Source: Phycisphaerae bacterium
GTDB lineage: Bacteria > Planctomycetota > Phycisphaerae > UBA1845 > Fen-1342
Length of the DNA stretch: 56,971 nucleotides
Direction: 5' to 3'
NCBI GenBank assembly: GCA_022072445.1
Contig: JAJVHV010000035.1
Coordinates: forward strand, 1 to 56,971
In this document: positions 25,892 through 35,157 of the stretch, piece by piece
How the letters are laid out: each line of letters opens with the position of its first letter
How positions within the stretch are numbered: the first letter of the stretch is position 1
Made by a program: the position numbers and the translations under genes
The notes under the pieces: generated by a model
What the model was told of the DNA's origin: nothing
Databases searched by the model: none
The model's input: only the letters and a program-made list of their open reading frames with translations

Positions 25892-28354
25892 ATGACGCAA
25901 CTGGAGCAGGTTTCGTCACGAATGAGCGAATCGGCGCGATATGACGACGAGAGCGTGCAGGTTCTCGAGGGGGTCGAGCACGTCCGCAAGCGTCCGGGGA
26001 TGTACATCGGCGACACGGCGCATCGCGGGCTGCATCACCTGGTGTACGAGGTGGTGGACAACTCGATCGACGAGGCGATGGCGGGTGCGTGCCGGAACAT
26101 TCGCGTGGCGATCGGGGCGGACGGCAGCGTGCTGATCGAGGATGATGGGCGCGGGATTCCGGTGGGCGTGAAAGACGGCTATCAGATTTCGACGCTGGAG
26201 CTGTGTCTGACGAAGTTGGGGGCGGGGGCGAAGTTTGACCGGGACACGTACAAGGTGTCGGGCGGGCTGCACGGCGTGGGCGTGAGCGTGGTGAACGCGC
26301 TTTCGGAATGGCTGACGGTGGAGAGTTCGCGCGAGGGGAAGACCTGGGCGATGCGGTTCGAGCGCGGCAAGACGGTCGGCCCGCTGGAGGCGATCGCGGA
26401 GACCGAGCAGACCGGCACGCGGATCGTCTTCCTGCCGGACCGCGAGATTTTTCCGGAGCCGAGTTTCAGCTACAAGACGCTGGCGGACCGGCTGCGCGAG
26501 CTGGCGTATCTCAATTCGGGCCTGACGATCTCGATTCGCGACGAGCGGGATAATCGCGAGGAGCTGTTCCGGTTCGAGCGCGGCATCGGCGAGTTCGTGG
26601 AGCATCTGAACGAGGGCAAGGAGCCGGTGCATCCGCCGGTGTACTTCGAGCGCGAGGATCGTGCGCAGCGGCTGATTTGCGAGGTGGCGCTGCAATACAC
26701 GGACACGTACAACACCAACGAGTATTCGTTCGTCAACAACATCAACACGGTCGAGGGCGGGACGCACCTGTCGGGTTTTCGGGCGTCGCTGACGCGGGCG
26801 GTGAACGGCTACGCGAAGAAGGCTGGGCTGCTGAAGGCGAATGATCCGGTGCCGACGGGCGAGGACATCCGCGAGGGGTTGACGGCGGTGATCTCGGTGA
26901 AGGTGCCGGAGCCGCAGTTCGAGGGGCAGACCAAGACCAAGCTGGGCAACGGCGAGGTTGGGACGTTCGTCGAGACGACGGTCAACGAGATGCTGGGGAA
27001 CTATCTGGAGGAGCACCCGGCGGAAGCCAAGCGGCTCGTGAACAAGGCGGTGCAGGCGGCGGTGGCGCGGGAGGCGGCCCGCAAGGCGCGGGAGACGGCC
27101 CGCAAGTCGGTGATGTCGGGCGCGGGCATGTCGCGCAAGCTGGTGGACTGTTCGAGCCGCGACGTGGACGAGACCGAGCTGTTCATCGTCGAGGGCGATT
27201 CGGCCGCCGGTTCGGCCAAGGGCTATCGCAACGCGCAGACGCAGGCGATTCTGCCGATCCGCGGCAAGATTCTGAATGTCGAGAAGTCGCGGCTGCACAA
27301 GATTCTGAGTCACGAGGAGATTCTGGAGATCATCAAGGCGCTGGGTACGGGCATCGGCGAAGAGGATTTCGACCTGTCGAAGCTGCGTTACGGGCGGATC
27401 ATCCTGATGACCGACGCCGACGTGGACGGCTCGCACATCCGCACGCTGCTGCTGACGTTTCTGTTCCGGCACATGCGGGCGCTGATCGACAAGGGCGTGG
27501 TGTACATCGCGCAGCCGCCGCTGTTTCAGATCGCCAAGGGCAAGAAGGTGGAGTACGTGCTGGACGATGGGGCGCTGGACCGCAAGCTGACGGAGTTCGG
27601 GCTGGGGAACACGTCGCTGGAGGTTCGGCGGGCGGGTCAGGCGGCGCGGCGGATCGAAGGGGGCGAGCTGGCGCGGCTGGTGGAGCTGGTCAAGCGGATC
27701 GAGCGGCAGGCCGACGTGCTGGCGCGGCGCGGCATTCTGTTTGAGCCGTTCTACCGCGGTCACTGTCGCGACGGCAAGCTGCCGCCGATGCGGGCTTCGA
27801 TCGACGACGTCGAGCGTTTCTGCTGGGACGAAGCGGAGTTTGCGGAATTTCGCCGGCAGCACGCCGGCGACGGCCGGGCGGTGGCGCGGGCCAACCTGAC
27901 GGAGTGCGGGGCGCTGGAGGTCGCATTCGCGGAGCTGGCGGAATTCGGCTGCTCGGCGGCCGATCTGTTCTTGCGACGGCAGGAGTTGGACACGGGCGAG
28001 AGGACGGCGGCGGAGTTCTGCCTGCTGAATTCGCAGGCCGACGAGCAGGAGATCGAGAATCTGCGCGAGCTGCCGGAGGGGATACGCAAGCTGGGTTCGC
28101 GCGGCAGCGAGATCAAGCGATTCAAAGGATTGGGGGAGATGAACAAGGAAGAGCTGTGGTCGACGACGATGGACCCGGCCAACCGCGTGATGTGGAAGGT
28201 GGTGGTGAGCGAGTCGGCCGACGACGTCGAGCAGCTCGACATCGACAACCGCGACGCGGATCACATGTTCGCGGTGCTGATGGGGGATGACGTGGAGCGG
28301 CGGCGCGAGTTCATCGCGCGCAACGCGGTCAACGTGAAGAACCTGGACGTCTGA
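25892..28354 (+). CDS. gyrB: DNA gyrase subunit B
   Basis: An 820-aa type IIA topoisomerase ATPase subunit. The GHKL ATP site is seen in EVVDNSIDEA, EDDGRGIP and GGLHGVGVSVVNAL; the transducer domain follows; the TOPRIM part has EGDSAAGSA and DADVDGSHIRTLLL; the tail has RFKGLGEMN and the end NVKNLDV. Between TOPRIM and the tail lies an insert (about residues 555-715), a feature also seen in long GyrB proteins such as that of E. coli. The ATG at 25892 or 25922 could serve. With GyrA it introduces negative supercoils. It converges on the sulfatase gene with only 14 bp between. Confidence 0.97.
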   Translation: MTQLEQVSSRMSESARYDDESVQVLEGVEHVRKRPGMYIGDTAHRGLHHLVYEVVDNSIDEAMAGACRNIRVAIGADGSVLIEDDGRGIPVGVKDGYQISTLELCLTKLGAGAKFDRDTYKVSGGLHGVGVSVVNALSEWLTVESSREGKTWAMRFERGKTVGPLEAIAETEQTGTRIVFLPDREIFPEPSFSYKTLADRLRELAYLNSGLTISIRDERDNREELFRFERGIGEFVEHLNEGKEPVHPPVYFEREDRAQRLICEVALQYTDTYNTNEYSFVNNINTVEGGTHLSGFRASLTRAVNGYAKKAGLLKANDPVPTGEDIREGLTAVISVKVPEPQFEGQTKTKLGNGEVGTFVETTVNEMLGNYLEEHPAEAKRLVNKAVQAAVAREAARKARETARKSVMSGAGMSRKLVDCSSRDVDETELFIVEGDSAAGSAKGYRNAQTQAILPIRGKILNVEKSRLHKILSHEEILEIIKALGTGIGEEDFDLSKLRYGRIILMTDADVDGSHIRTLLLTFLFRHMRALIDKGVVYIAQPPLFQIAKGKKVEYVLDDGALDRKLTEFGLGNTSLEVRRAGQAARRIEGGELARLVELVKRIERQADVLARRGILFEPFYRGHCRDGKLPPMRASIDDVERFCWDEAEFAEFRRQHAGDGRAVARANLTECGALEVAFAELAEFGCSAADLFLRRQELDTGERTAAEFCLLNSQADEQEIENLRELPEGIRKLGSRGSEIKRFKGLGEMNKEELWSTTMDPANRVMWKVVVSESADDVEQLDIDNRDADHMFAVLMGDDVERRREFIARNAVNVKNLDV

Positions 28355-28368
28355 TTCGTGGGGGTGCT

Positions 28369-29847
28369 TCAGGGGGCCGGGGCGGGCTGGCCGGCGCCGA
28401 CGTAGCCGAGGCTTTCGAGCTGGCGGCGCTCGGTGTCGCTGAGGCTGGCGGCCCGCGGCGCGGTGCGGCCGGATTCGGGCGTTAGGGTCAGCATCTGCTC
28501 GAGTTCGGCGGTCAAGGTCCGGACCAACTCAGCGTTGTCGCGGGCGAGATTGACCGTCTCGCGCGGGTCGGCCGACAGGTCGTACAACTCGTGGCCGGCG
28601 ACGACGGGCACGCCGCGGCTGTTCTTTCCGATGTCGTCGGTGTGGATCAACTTGTAGCGGCCGTTGCGGACGAACTGGCGGCGGTTGTGGCGCTGGATTT
28701 CGCCGAAGAGCGGTCGCGCGGCGGGCAGTCCGCGGCTGGGGAGGTCAAAGAGGTTTCCGCCCTGAAAGGCGGTGGGCGTGGCGACTCCGGCGGAGGCGAG
28801 CAGGGTGCTGGCGACGTCGATGAGTTCGACTGGGGTCTCGACGACGGCGGTCCGCGGGCGGCGGCCGGGCGGGCGGATGATGAGCGGGACGCGGATGACC
28901 TCTTCGTAGAGGGTCCACTGGTGGCCTTCCATCGAGCCGTGGTCGTCGAGCTCTTCGCCGTGGTCGCTGGTGAGGACGATCAGGCAGTTATCGAGGCCGA
29001 CTTTGCGCTGCAGGGCGTCGAGAAGCTGGCCGACGTAGGTGTCGACGTAGCGGATTTCGCCGTCATAGAGCGCGACGACGTGTTCGAGGTCGCGCGGCGC
29101 GATGCGGCGCGGCTGGTGGTGGAGTTCCTTGATGAAAGTGCTCAGCCAGGCGTATTTGCCGCTGGCGCTGCCGGCGTAGCCGCGGTCGAAGAGCGCATCG
29201 AACGGCGGGGGCGGGTCGTAGTCGATGTGCGGGTCGAAGTAGTGGACGAAGAGGAAGAAGGGCTTGTCGGGGGACTGTTTGTCGAGCCAGCGGGCGGCGC
29301 GGTCGGAGACTTCCTCGGCTTTATAGGCGGCGGTGGTGGCGTTGTCGATCTGGTCTTTTGTGGGCAGCAGTTCGGTGAATTCGTCGAAGCCCTGGGCGAA
29401 GCCGAATTTGCGGCTGACGTAAATCCAACTGATGAACGCCGCCGTGTGGTAGCCGCCGGCGCTGAGTGCTTCGGCCAGCGTGACGCCGGCGTCAGCCAGC
29501 GACTGGCTTTCGCGCTGCACGCCGTGGACGTGCGGGTATTGCGAGGTCATCAGGCACATGTGGGACGGCAGCGTCCAGGAGGCTTGTGCGTAGGCGTACT
29601 GGAAGCGGAGGCTTTCGCGGGCCAGGGCGTCGATGCGCGGCGAGGTGTCGCGCGGGTAGCCGTAGCAGCCGAGGTGGTCGGCGCGGAGCGTGTCGATCGA
29701 GATCAGGATGATGTTCGGGCGGGTGGTTGGCGTGTCGCCGGCGTCGGAGCTGGCGTCGGCCGCCGGCCGGGTGCAGGCTGTGAGCAGGGCGAGCAGAAGC
29801 GTTGAAATGAGGCGTGGCGGGTCAGGCGGGAGCGTACGACGGATCAT
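28369..29847 (-). CDS. Sulfatase-fold lipoprotein lacking the usual catalytic Cys
   Basis: A 492-aa alkaline-phosphatase-superfamily enzyme, likely a lipoprotein: the signal ends in the lipobox LLTAC with Cys25. The metal-site motifs are SIDTLRADHLGCYGY and TSDHGEELDDHG. At the place where sulfatases carry Cys or Ser for formylglycine (CxPSR), this protein reads WTLPSH, with Thr92 in that position. It may therefore be a phosphatase or phospho-group transferase rather than a true sulfatase. It overlaps the upstream GT-C gene (ATGA), so it ends the glycan operon and may act on the same surface glycan or lipid. Confidence 0.88.
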   Translation of the reverse strand: MIRRTLPPDPPRLISTLLLALLTACTRPAADASSDAGDTPTTRPNIILISIDTLRADHLGCYGYPRDTSPRIDALARESLRFQYAYAQASWTLPSHMCLMTSQYPHVHGVQRESQSLADAGVTLAEALSAGGYHTAAFISWIYVSRKFGFAQGFDEFTELLPTKDQIDNATTAAYKAEEVSDRAARWLDKQSPDKPFFLFVHYFDPHIDYDPPPPFDALFDRGYAGSASGKYAWLSTFIKELHHQPRRIAPRDLEHVVALYDGEIRYVDTYVGQLLDALQRKVGLDNCLIVLTSDHGEELDDHGSMEGHQWTLYEEVIRVPLIIRPPGRRPRTAVVETPVELIDVASTLLASAGVATPTAFQGGNLFDLPSRGLPAARPLFGEIQRHNRRQFVRNGRYKLIHTDDIGKNSRGVPVVAGHELYDLSADPRETVNLARDNAELVRTLTAELEQMLTLTPESGRTAPRAASLSDTERRQLESLGYVGAGQPAPAP

Positions 29848-31760
29848 GGTTGTCTGTTCCGGATGAATCGTGCCAGCGCCCAGGAGACGTGGTCGGAGCG
29901 GCGGCCGTCGGGTGTCGGGTCGGCGATGAGTTCGATGCGGCGCGCGCCGTTCAACGGGATCGCGAGTTCGAGGGGATCGGAGCGGCCGTCGAGGCGGACT
30001 TCGCGCACGGCGAGGTTGCCGTCGACGACGACGGATATGGCGGCGCTGCCGCGGCCGCGCGTGGCGGCGTCGATGCCGACGGTGGCGCGGAATTCGGCGC
30101 AGCCGGCGGGGATTTCGTAGACCAGATGCGACGGCGCATGCGTGCCGAGGCCGCGCAGGTAGAGCCGGCCGCCGAGGTGGATCAGGCCGCCCGAGACGGA
30201 GTAGTCGGGGGCGAGCGTGCGCCAGCCTTGTCGGGCGGAGACGGGGTTCAGCGCGCTGAGGTAGACGTCGGTTGAAGCGGGGTGTGGGGGCGGCAGGCGC
30301 GTGATGCGGATCGTCAGCCAGATGCTGAAGGCGATGGACGCGGCGAGGGCGAGGAGTGTCGCCCAGCGGAAGAGGGGCAGGAGAACGGGCTCGCGCGGGG
30401 TCTGGGGTGCTGCTGGAGGGGAGGGTGCGGGCGGCAGTTCGGCTGGAGCGCCGGGCGCGTCGGCCTGTGGGCGCGGACGGACGCTGAGCGCGAGGAGGAG
30501 TGCGGCGAAGAGCGCGAGGTTGGCCGCGGCGATCTGCGGGGCGATGGGTTTGGGCGGCAGGATGGCGGCGACGTTGAGGAGCAGCGCGGCGCTGAGCAGG
30601 ACGTAGGTGCGCTCGGCCCAGGGGCCGGACATGGCCCAGACGGCGAGGAAGGCGGCGGCGGGCAGAGCGTAGCGCTCGTGCATTTCGGTGGGGAGCAGGA
30701 AGAAGGCCAGGCCGAGCGCGCCGGCGGCGGCGTGGCGTTGAAACGCGGTCGGCCGCAGCGAGTAGAGCGCGAGGATGATGGCGACGGCCAGCGAGAAGAT
30801 CGTCAGCGAGATGGTGCGCCAGTTGAGCCGCAGCAGCCAGGAGGCGTCGTCGGCGATGCTGTCAGCGTCTCCGGCGACGAGGCGCACGAGCGGCGCGGGG
30901 ATGGCGGTGTCGGCGGCCTGTGGCGGGCCGGCGAGCGTCCAGAGGTTATAGGCGCTTCGGGTCAAGTCGTTGTACTGACCGATGACGTGCACGTAGCTGC
31001 GGCGGAGCGTCTCGCGCAGGGCGCCGGCGGCGATGAACGGCGCGAGGATGAGCGCGGCGGCGAGTGCGGCGCCGATCATCCCGCGGCCGACGCCGATCCA
31101 GCGCTGGCGGCGGTAAGCTTCGAGGATGATCAGGGGGAGGAAGGCGACGGCCTGGAACTTCGTGAGCAGAGCCGTGGCGATGAGGAACCCCGCCACGACC
31201 CAGCGCGTGCCGCCGGCGGCGGCGAGCGCGGCGAAGGCGAAGAGCGCGTAGATCGAATCGACCTGGCCCCAGTAGGCGGAGTTGTAGATGGTCAGCGGGT
31301 TGAGCAGGTAAAGCGCGGCGGCGGGCAGGGCGCTGCGGCGTCCGGCACAGCGGGCGGCCTCGCGGGCGATGAGCAGGCCGAGGGCGAGGTCCGCGAGGCA
31401 GGCCGGCAGCTTCAGCGCGACGCGGAGCGTGTGTTCGTGCAGCGAACCGCCGTTGAGCCACGCGACCAGTGCGCCGATGGTGCGAAAGAGCAGCAGCATG
31501 AGCGGCGGGTAGTCGCAGAAATCCTCGGCCTCGTGAAAGCCGGAGAGGCCGTGTTGTGTCAGTTGCCGCGTCCAGGAGGAGAAGAAGCTCAGGTCGGATT
31601 CGTGACCCAGGGATGGGTCGAACGCGAGCCAGGCGCGGACCGCGGCGGCGAGGGCGAAGAGGGCGAGCAGTGCGGAGAGGGGGGCGAGCGACGCGAAACG
31701 CCGCCGGGGTTGCGGGCCTGGTTCGGGTGGCGGGAGTGGGAGGGCGTTGGCGTCGGCCAT
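29844..31760 (-). CDS. GT-C glycosyltransferase with NPCBM tail
   Basis: A 638-aa integral membrane protein with about ten or more helices (about residues 25-420). It contains the first-loop acidic stretch HESDLSFFSSW, DYPPLMLLL, and SAYWGQVDSIYALF, features of ALG6/ALG8- and mannosyltransferase-like GT-C enzymes that use lipid-linked sugar donors. Residues about 500-636 are an NPCBM/NEW2-type carbohydrate-binding module (RGLGTHAPSHLVYEIPAG, DHVSWALARF). Such a fusion is unusual. It starts 3 bp after the gene upstream and overlaps the sulfatase-like gene. Acceptor and sugar are unknown. Confidence 0.85.
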   Translation of the reverse strand: MADANALPLPPPEPGPQPRRRFASLAPLSALLALFALAAAVRAWLAFDPSLGHESDLSFFSSWTRQLTQHGLSGFHEAEDFCDYPPLMLLLFRTIGALVAWLNGGSLHEHTLRVALKLPACLADLALGLLIAREAARCAGRRSALPAAALYLLNPLTIYNSAYWGQVDSIYALFAFAALAAAGGTRWVVAGFLIATALLTKFQAVAFLPLIILEAYRRQRWIGVGRGMIGAALAAALILAPFIAAGALRETLRRSYVHVIGQYNDLTRSAYNLWTLAGPPQAADTAIPAPLVRLVAGDADSIADDASWLLRLNWRTISLTIFSLAVAIILALYSLRPTAFQRHAAAGALGLAFFLLPTEMHERYALPAAAFLAVWAMSGPWAERTYVLLSAALLLNVAAILPPKPIAPQIAAANLALFAALLLALSVRPRPQADAPGAPAELPPAPSPPAAPQTPREPVLLPLFRWATLLALAASIAFSIWLTIRITRLPPPHPASTDVYLSALNPVSARQGWRTLAPDYSVSGGLIHLGGRLYLRGLGTHAPSHLVYEIPAGCAEFRATVGIDAATRGRGSAAISVVVDGNLAVREVRLDGRSDPLELAIPLNGARRIELIADPTPDGRRSDHVSWALARFIRNRQP

Positions 31761-31763
31761 GCG

Positions 31764-34376
31764 TCACTCGGCTGTCGGCTGTGACGCGACTTGCGCCCGC
31801 GGCGCGGGCTGCGTGGCGGAGTCGCCGCCGGCGGGCATGAAGCGGGCGTCGGCCCAGTCGACGTGGTCGTTGCGCTGGCCGTCGGTGGCGGTTTCGGCGA
31901 GGAGCACGATGCGGCGGGCGGCGCCGAGCGGTATTCGGATGGTGGCCGGCTCGCCGCCGCCGGTGAGCAGCGGGGTCTCGCAGACGCGTGCGTCGTCGAG
32001 CAGGATAGCGGCGGTGGCGCTGCCGTCTTTGGCGGTTTCGTCGTCGACGCCGACGGTTGCCTCGAACGTCGCGGCGCCCGCCGGGATGTCGAATTCGACG
32101 CGGCTGGGTGCGTGGGTGCCGAGGCCGTGGCGGAAGAGTCGTCCGCGGATGCGCATCAGGTTTCCGTCGACGCTGCGGTCGATGCCGAGCTGGCCCCAGC
32201 CCTGGGTGGCGCTGCGCGGGGTGAGGGTGCTGAGGTAGATCCGGCCGTCGGCGTCGCGTGCTGCGGCGGTTGCGGTCAGTTCGCCGACGTCGCGGACGCG
32301 GAAGACGAGGTAGGGAGCGAGTCGGTTTTCCGTATAAGCGCCGGGCGGATAGACCAGCTCGGCGAAGTCGGGTGCGTCGGCGAGCGCGGCGGCGAGCTTG
32401 GTGTGATCGCTGTCTGTGATGACATAGCGGGCGCGAAACTCGTCGCGGATGTCGCGTAGCGCGACGTTCAGGAGTTGCGATTTGCCGCGGACGCCGAACT
32501 CGCCGCCGCCGGCGACGTTGATGACGGAGGGCACCTGGCCGCGTGAGATTCTGACGTAGCGTTCCCAGAGATCGGGGCGGCGTTCGTGGGTGAACTTGGG
32601 GTCGAGGCCGACGATGTAGTGGTTGTGGGAGTTGTGATAGAAGTAGACGGGGAAGATGTCCCAGTCGTCGGTGAAGACGACGTCGCCGGGCTGGGAGTGC
32701 TGCTTGAGAAACGCCATCATGGCGCGAATCTCGGGCAGCTTGTACTGGCAGCGCGTGGTCTCGATGGCGGCGGCGATGGCGCGGGCGCCGTGGGCGGCGA
32801 CGGCGGCGCTGGCGGTGAGCGCCAGCAGCAGGACCTGAGCCGAGCGCAGCAGGGCGGGGCCGAGCGACACGCTGCGCTGCGTGCGCGTGACGACGACGAA
32901 GAGCGCGGGGATGGCGAGGTAGAGCGCGGCGAGCGCCACCCAGCCTGCGCGGGGGATGATCAGACGCGCGGGCGGCAGTGTGCCGGCGAACGAGACGGCC
33001 AGCGCGACGCACAGGAAGAGCGCGGCACCACACACCGGGATGGCGTACATTCCAGCCGGGGGCGCGCGCGTCACGTCGCGGCCGGCGATCCAGATGCGTG
33101 CGAGCGGTACGAGCAGGAGCAGCGCCACGAGTCCCGTCCAGGCCCGCCATTCGGCGAGGATGGCGCGGGCCTGCGGGGCGTGGGCGGCGGCCCAGAGGGC
33201 CGCGCCGGCGCCGATGGCGAGCGCGGCGAGGCTGAGTGCCGTGGGCGCGCGGCGCGGCGACGCATCGGACGCGTCAGGGTCGGCGCGCCACAATGCGTTG
33301 AGCGGCGGACCTGCCATCCAGGCGGCGTTGAGCAACGCGAGCGATGGCCAGTATTCGATGAAGCGGCGGGCCTTGAGCGTCAGCAGGAGAAAGGCGAACT
33401 GTGCGAGCAGCAGGGTGGTTTCGCGGGCGTTGAGCCGCGGACCCCAGCGGAAGCGGAGCAGCAGGGCGGCGACCCAGACGATGAGCACGTTGCCGGTCAT
33501 GCCGACGACGGCCCACGGGTCGCTGTAGGGTTTCCATTCGCGGCCGACCTCGATATCGGGCGCCAGGCCCGAGGCGAAGACCTGCATCTTGAGGAACTCG
33601 AAGATGCCCGCTGAATAAGGATACGTCACGACGCCGAGCAACCAGCCGCCGAACGTCCAGAGGATCATCTTGACGGGCCAGCGGCGGTCGTCGGCGGGTG
33701 CGACGATCTGCGCGAGGGTGTAGAGAGCGACGAGGAGCGGGCCGTACATGACGGCGCCGAGGTAGAGGTGGACGTAGCCGGCCAGCGCCAGGCCGGCGAG
33801 GGCGTAGCGGCCGCTGAACAGCGCGATGAGCGTCAACTGCATGAAGAGGTACGACGCGCCGATGGCGCGGATGAAGGCGTGCCGCGAGAAGAACTGATCC
33901 GGCAGGAGAAACCAGAGCGCGATCCAGAGCCAGCGGTGCGGCACGCGTCCCATGCGCAGCAGTACGTTGAAGAGCAGCAGATTGGCGCCGAAGAGAAAGC
34001 TGATCGCCCAGCGCCCGCCGGCGACGTCGTCGTAGCCCAGGGCGCGTGCGGCGAGGATGAACGGGGCCAGCAGGACGTGGAAGCCGACGTGGTGGCTGAC
34101 GAATTCGTCGCCGTGGGCGCGCCAATAGGTGAACTGGAGCCAGGGGAATTTTGCGGGCAGGCCCTCGTCGATCAGCATGGCGGCCATGCGGACGTGATAG
34201 TAGGAGTCGTGTCCGGGCGCGCCGACTTCGCCGCCGGGCGCGACCGGGGAGGCGGCGAAGAGGAAGTTCATGAAGACGACGCCGAGGGTGAGCAGGGCGA
34301 GGGCTTCGAGCAGGGACTCCAGCCGGTCGCGAAGTGTGACGGCTTCGCGCGTGGGAGTGACGGGCGACAGGTTCAT
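31764..34376 (-). CDS. STT3/AglB-like membrane glycosyltransferase with NPCBM tail
   Basis: An 870-aa multi-spanning protein. The first loop has GHDSYYHVRMA (Asp57), like the catalytic GxDPYYHxR of archaeal oligosaccharyltransferases; SHHVGFH lies in the next loop. After the membrane part, DDWDIFPVYFY stands where STT3 enzymes have WWDYG. Residues about 735-855 are an NPCBM module (RHGLGTHAPSRVEFDIP, DHVDWADARF), homologous to that of the next gene. I start it at the ATG at 34376 after AGGA; a GTG at 34484 would overlap the GT2 gene by 80 bp. It could transfer a glycan from a polyprenyl carrier to protein or lipid. OST activity is inference; other GT-C activity is possible. Confidence 0.8.
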   Translation of the reverse strand: MNLSPVTPTREAVTLRDRLESLLEALALLTLGVVFMNFLFAASPVAPGGEVGAPGHDSYYHVRMAAMLIDEGLPAKFPWLQFTYWRAHGDEFVSHHVGFHVLLAPFILAARALGYDDVAGGRWAISFLFGANLLLFNVLLRMGRVPHRWLWIALWFLLPDQFFSRHAFIRAIGASYLFMQLTLIALFSGRYALAGLALAGYVHLYLGAVMYGPLLVALYTLAQIVAPADDRRWPVKMILWTFGGWLLGVVTYPYSAGIFEFLKMQVFASGLAPDIEVGREWKPYSDPWAVVGMTGNVLIVWVAALLLRFRWGPRLNARETTLLLAQFAFLLLTLKARRFIEYWPSLALLNAAWMAGPPLNALWRADPDASDASPRRAPTALSLAALAIGAGAALWAAAHAPQARAILAEWRAWTGLVALLLLVPLARIWIAGRDVTRAPPAGMYAIPVCGAALFLCVALAVSFAGTLPPARLIIPRAGWVALAALYLAIPALFVVVTRTQRSVSLGPALLRSAQVLLLALTASAAVAAHGARAIAAAIETTRCQYKLPEIRAMMAFLKQHSQPGDVVFTDDWDIFPVYFYHNSHNHYIVGLDPKFTHERRPDLWERYVRISRGQVPSVINVAGGGEFGVRGKSQLLNVALRDIRDEFRARYVITDSDHTKLAAALADAPDFAELVYPPGAYTENRLAPYLVFRVRDVGELTATAAARDADGRIYLSTLTPRSATQGWGQLGIDRSVDGNLMRIRGRLFRHGLGTHAPSRVEFDIPAGAATFEATVGVDDETAKDGSATAAILLDDARVCETPLLTGGGEPATIRIPLGAARRIVLLAETATDGQRNDHVDWADARFMPAGGDSATQPAPRAQVASQPTAE

Positions 34377-34404
34377 GCGGGCCGTGTCCTGTTTCGGCGC
34401 GCCA

Positions 34405-35157
34405 TCATACGGCGCCGGCGGCGTGTCGTGCGGCGGGCCGCCGGCCGGTCGAGCGGATGTGGCCGTAGAGCCGGAAGAGTTCACGGAAGGCGCGGAGCAC
34501 GACGCGGAGGTTGGCGCCGGTCTGCTGGCCGGCGGTGCGCGGGTAGTGGTGGACGCCGGCCTGGGCGATGGAATATCCGAGGCGCGTGGCTTTGGCGAGC
34601 ATTTCGGTGTCGATCAGGGCGCCGGTCGAGCGCAGCTCGATCTCGTCGATGAAGCGTCGCGGATAGATCTTGAAGGCGCAGTCGATGTCGCGCAGCCGCA
34701 GGCCGAAGAGCGCGCGGACGAGCGTTCCCCACAGGGCGGCGTTGAGCTTTCGCGGCAGCGGGTCCTGCCGGTCGAGGCGGTAGCAGCTCACGATCTCGTG
34801 ACTATCGAGCAGTGGCAGAATACGCTCCATCTCCTCGAAGTCGAACTGCCCGTCGCCGTCGGTGTAGAAGATGTAGTCCTTGCGGGCCTCGCGGAAGCCG
34901 CGGGCCAGCGCGCCGCCGTAGCCGCGGTTCGGCTGATTGTGCACAGCGCGGACGCGTGGGTTTTCGGCGGCGAGGCGGTCGGCGATTTCGGCGGTGCGGT
35001 CGCGGCTGCCGTCGTTGACGATGATGATCTCGTAGTCGTCGAAGAGCCGCTCGCAGGTTTTGAGGGCCGCCTGGGTGGTGCGTTCGACGTTGGCCTCCTC
35101 GTTGTAGCACGGGAAGAAGACGCTCATGGCCAGGGGAGACTTGCGGGCGGCGCTCAT
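34405..35157 (-). CDS. GT2 glycosyltransferase (polyprenol-phosphate sugar synthase-like)
   Basis: A 250-aa soluble GT-A enzyme of family 2, close to dolichyl/undecaprenyl-phosphate sugar synthases (DPM1/GtrB type). It has SVFFPCYNEE, IIIVNDGSRDRT, and the metal-binding DGDGQFDF, then CAFKIYPR and YPRTAGQQTG. It lacks the membrane helices of GtrB proteins. The ATG at 35157 follows AAAGGA; a GTG lies 24 nt upstream. As first gene of the operon it would make the lipid-linked monosaccharide donor used by the two GT-C proteins; this is inferred from family and order. Confidence 0.9.
   Translation of the reverse strand: MSAARKSPLAMSVFFPCYNEEANVERTTQAALKTCERLFDDYEIIIVNDGSRDRTAEIADRLAAENPRVRAVHNQPNRGYGGALARGFREARKDYIFYTDGDGQFDFEEMERILPLLDSHEIVSCYRLDRQDPLPRKLNAALWGTLVRALFGLRLRDIDCAFKIYPRRFIDEIELRSTGALIDTEMLAKATRLGYSIAQAGVHHYPRTAGQQTGANLRVVLRAFRELFRLYGHIRSTGRRPAARHAAGAV

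Noticed and set aside
25916-28264. 782-aa minus-strand open frame opposite gyrB
   Set aside because: Shadow frame caused by high GC; gyrB on the other strand is certain.
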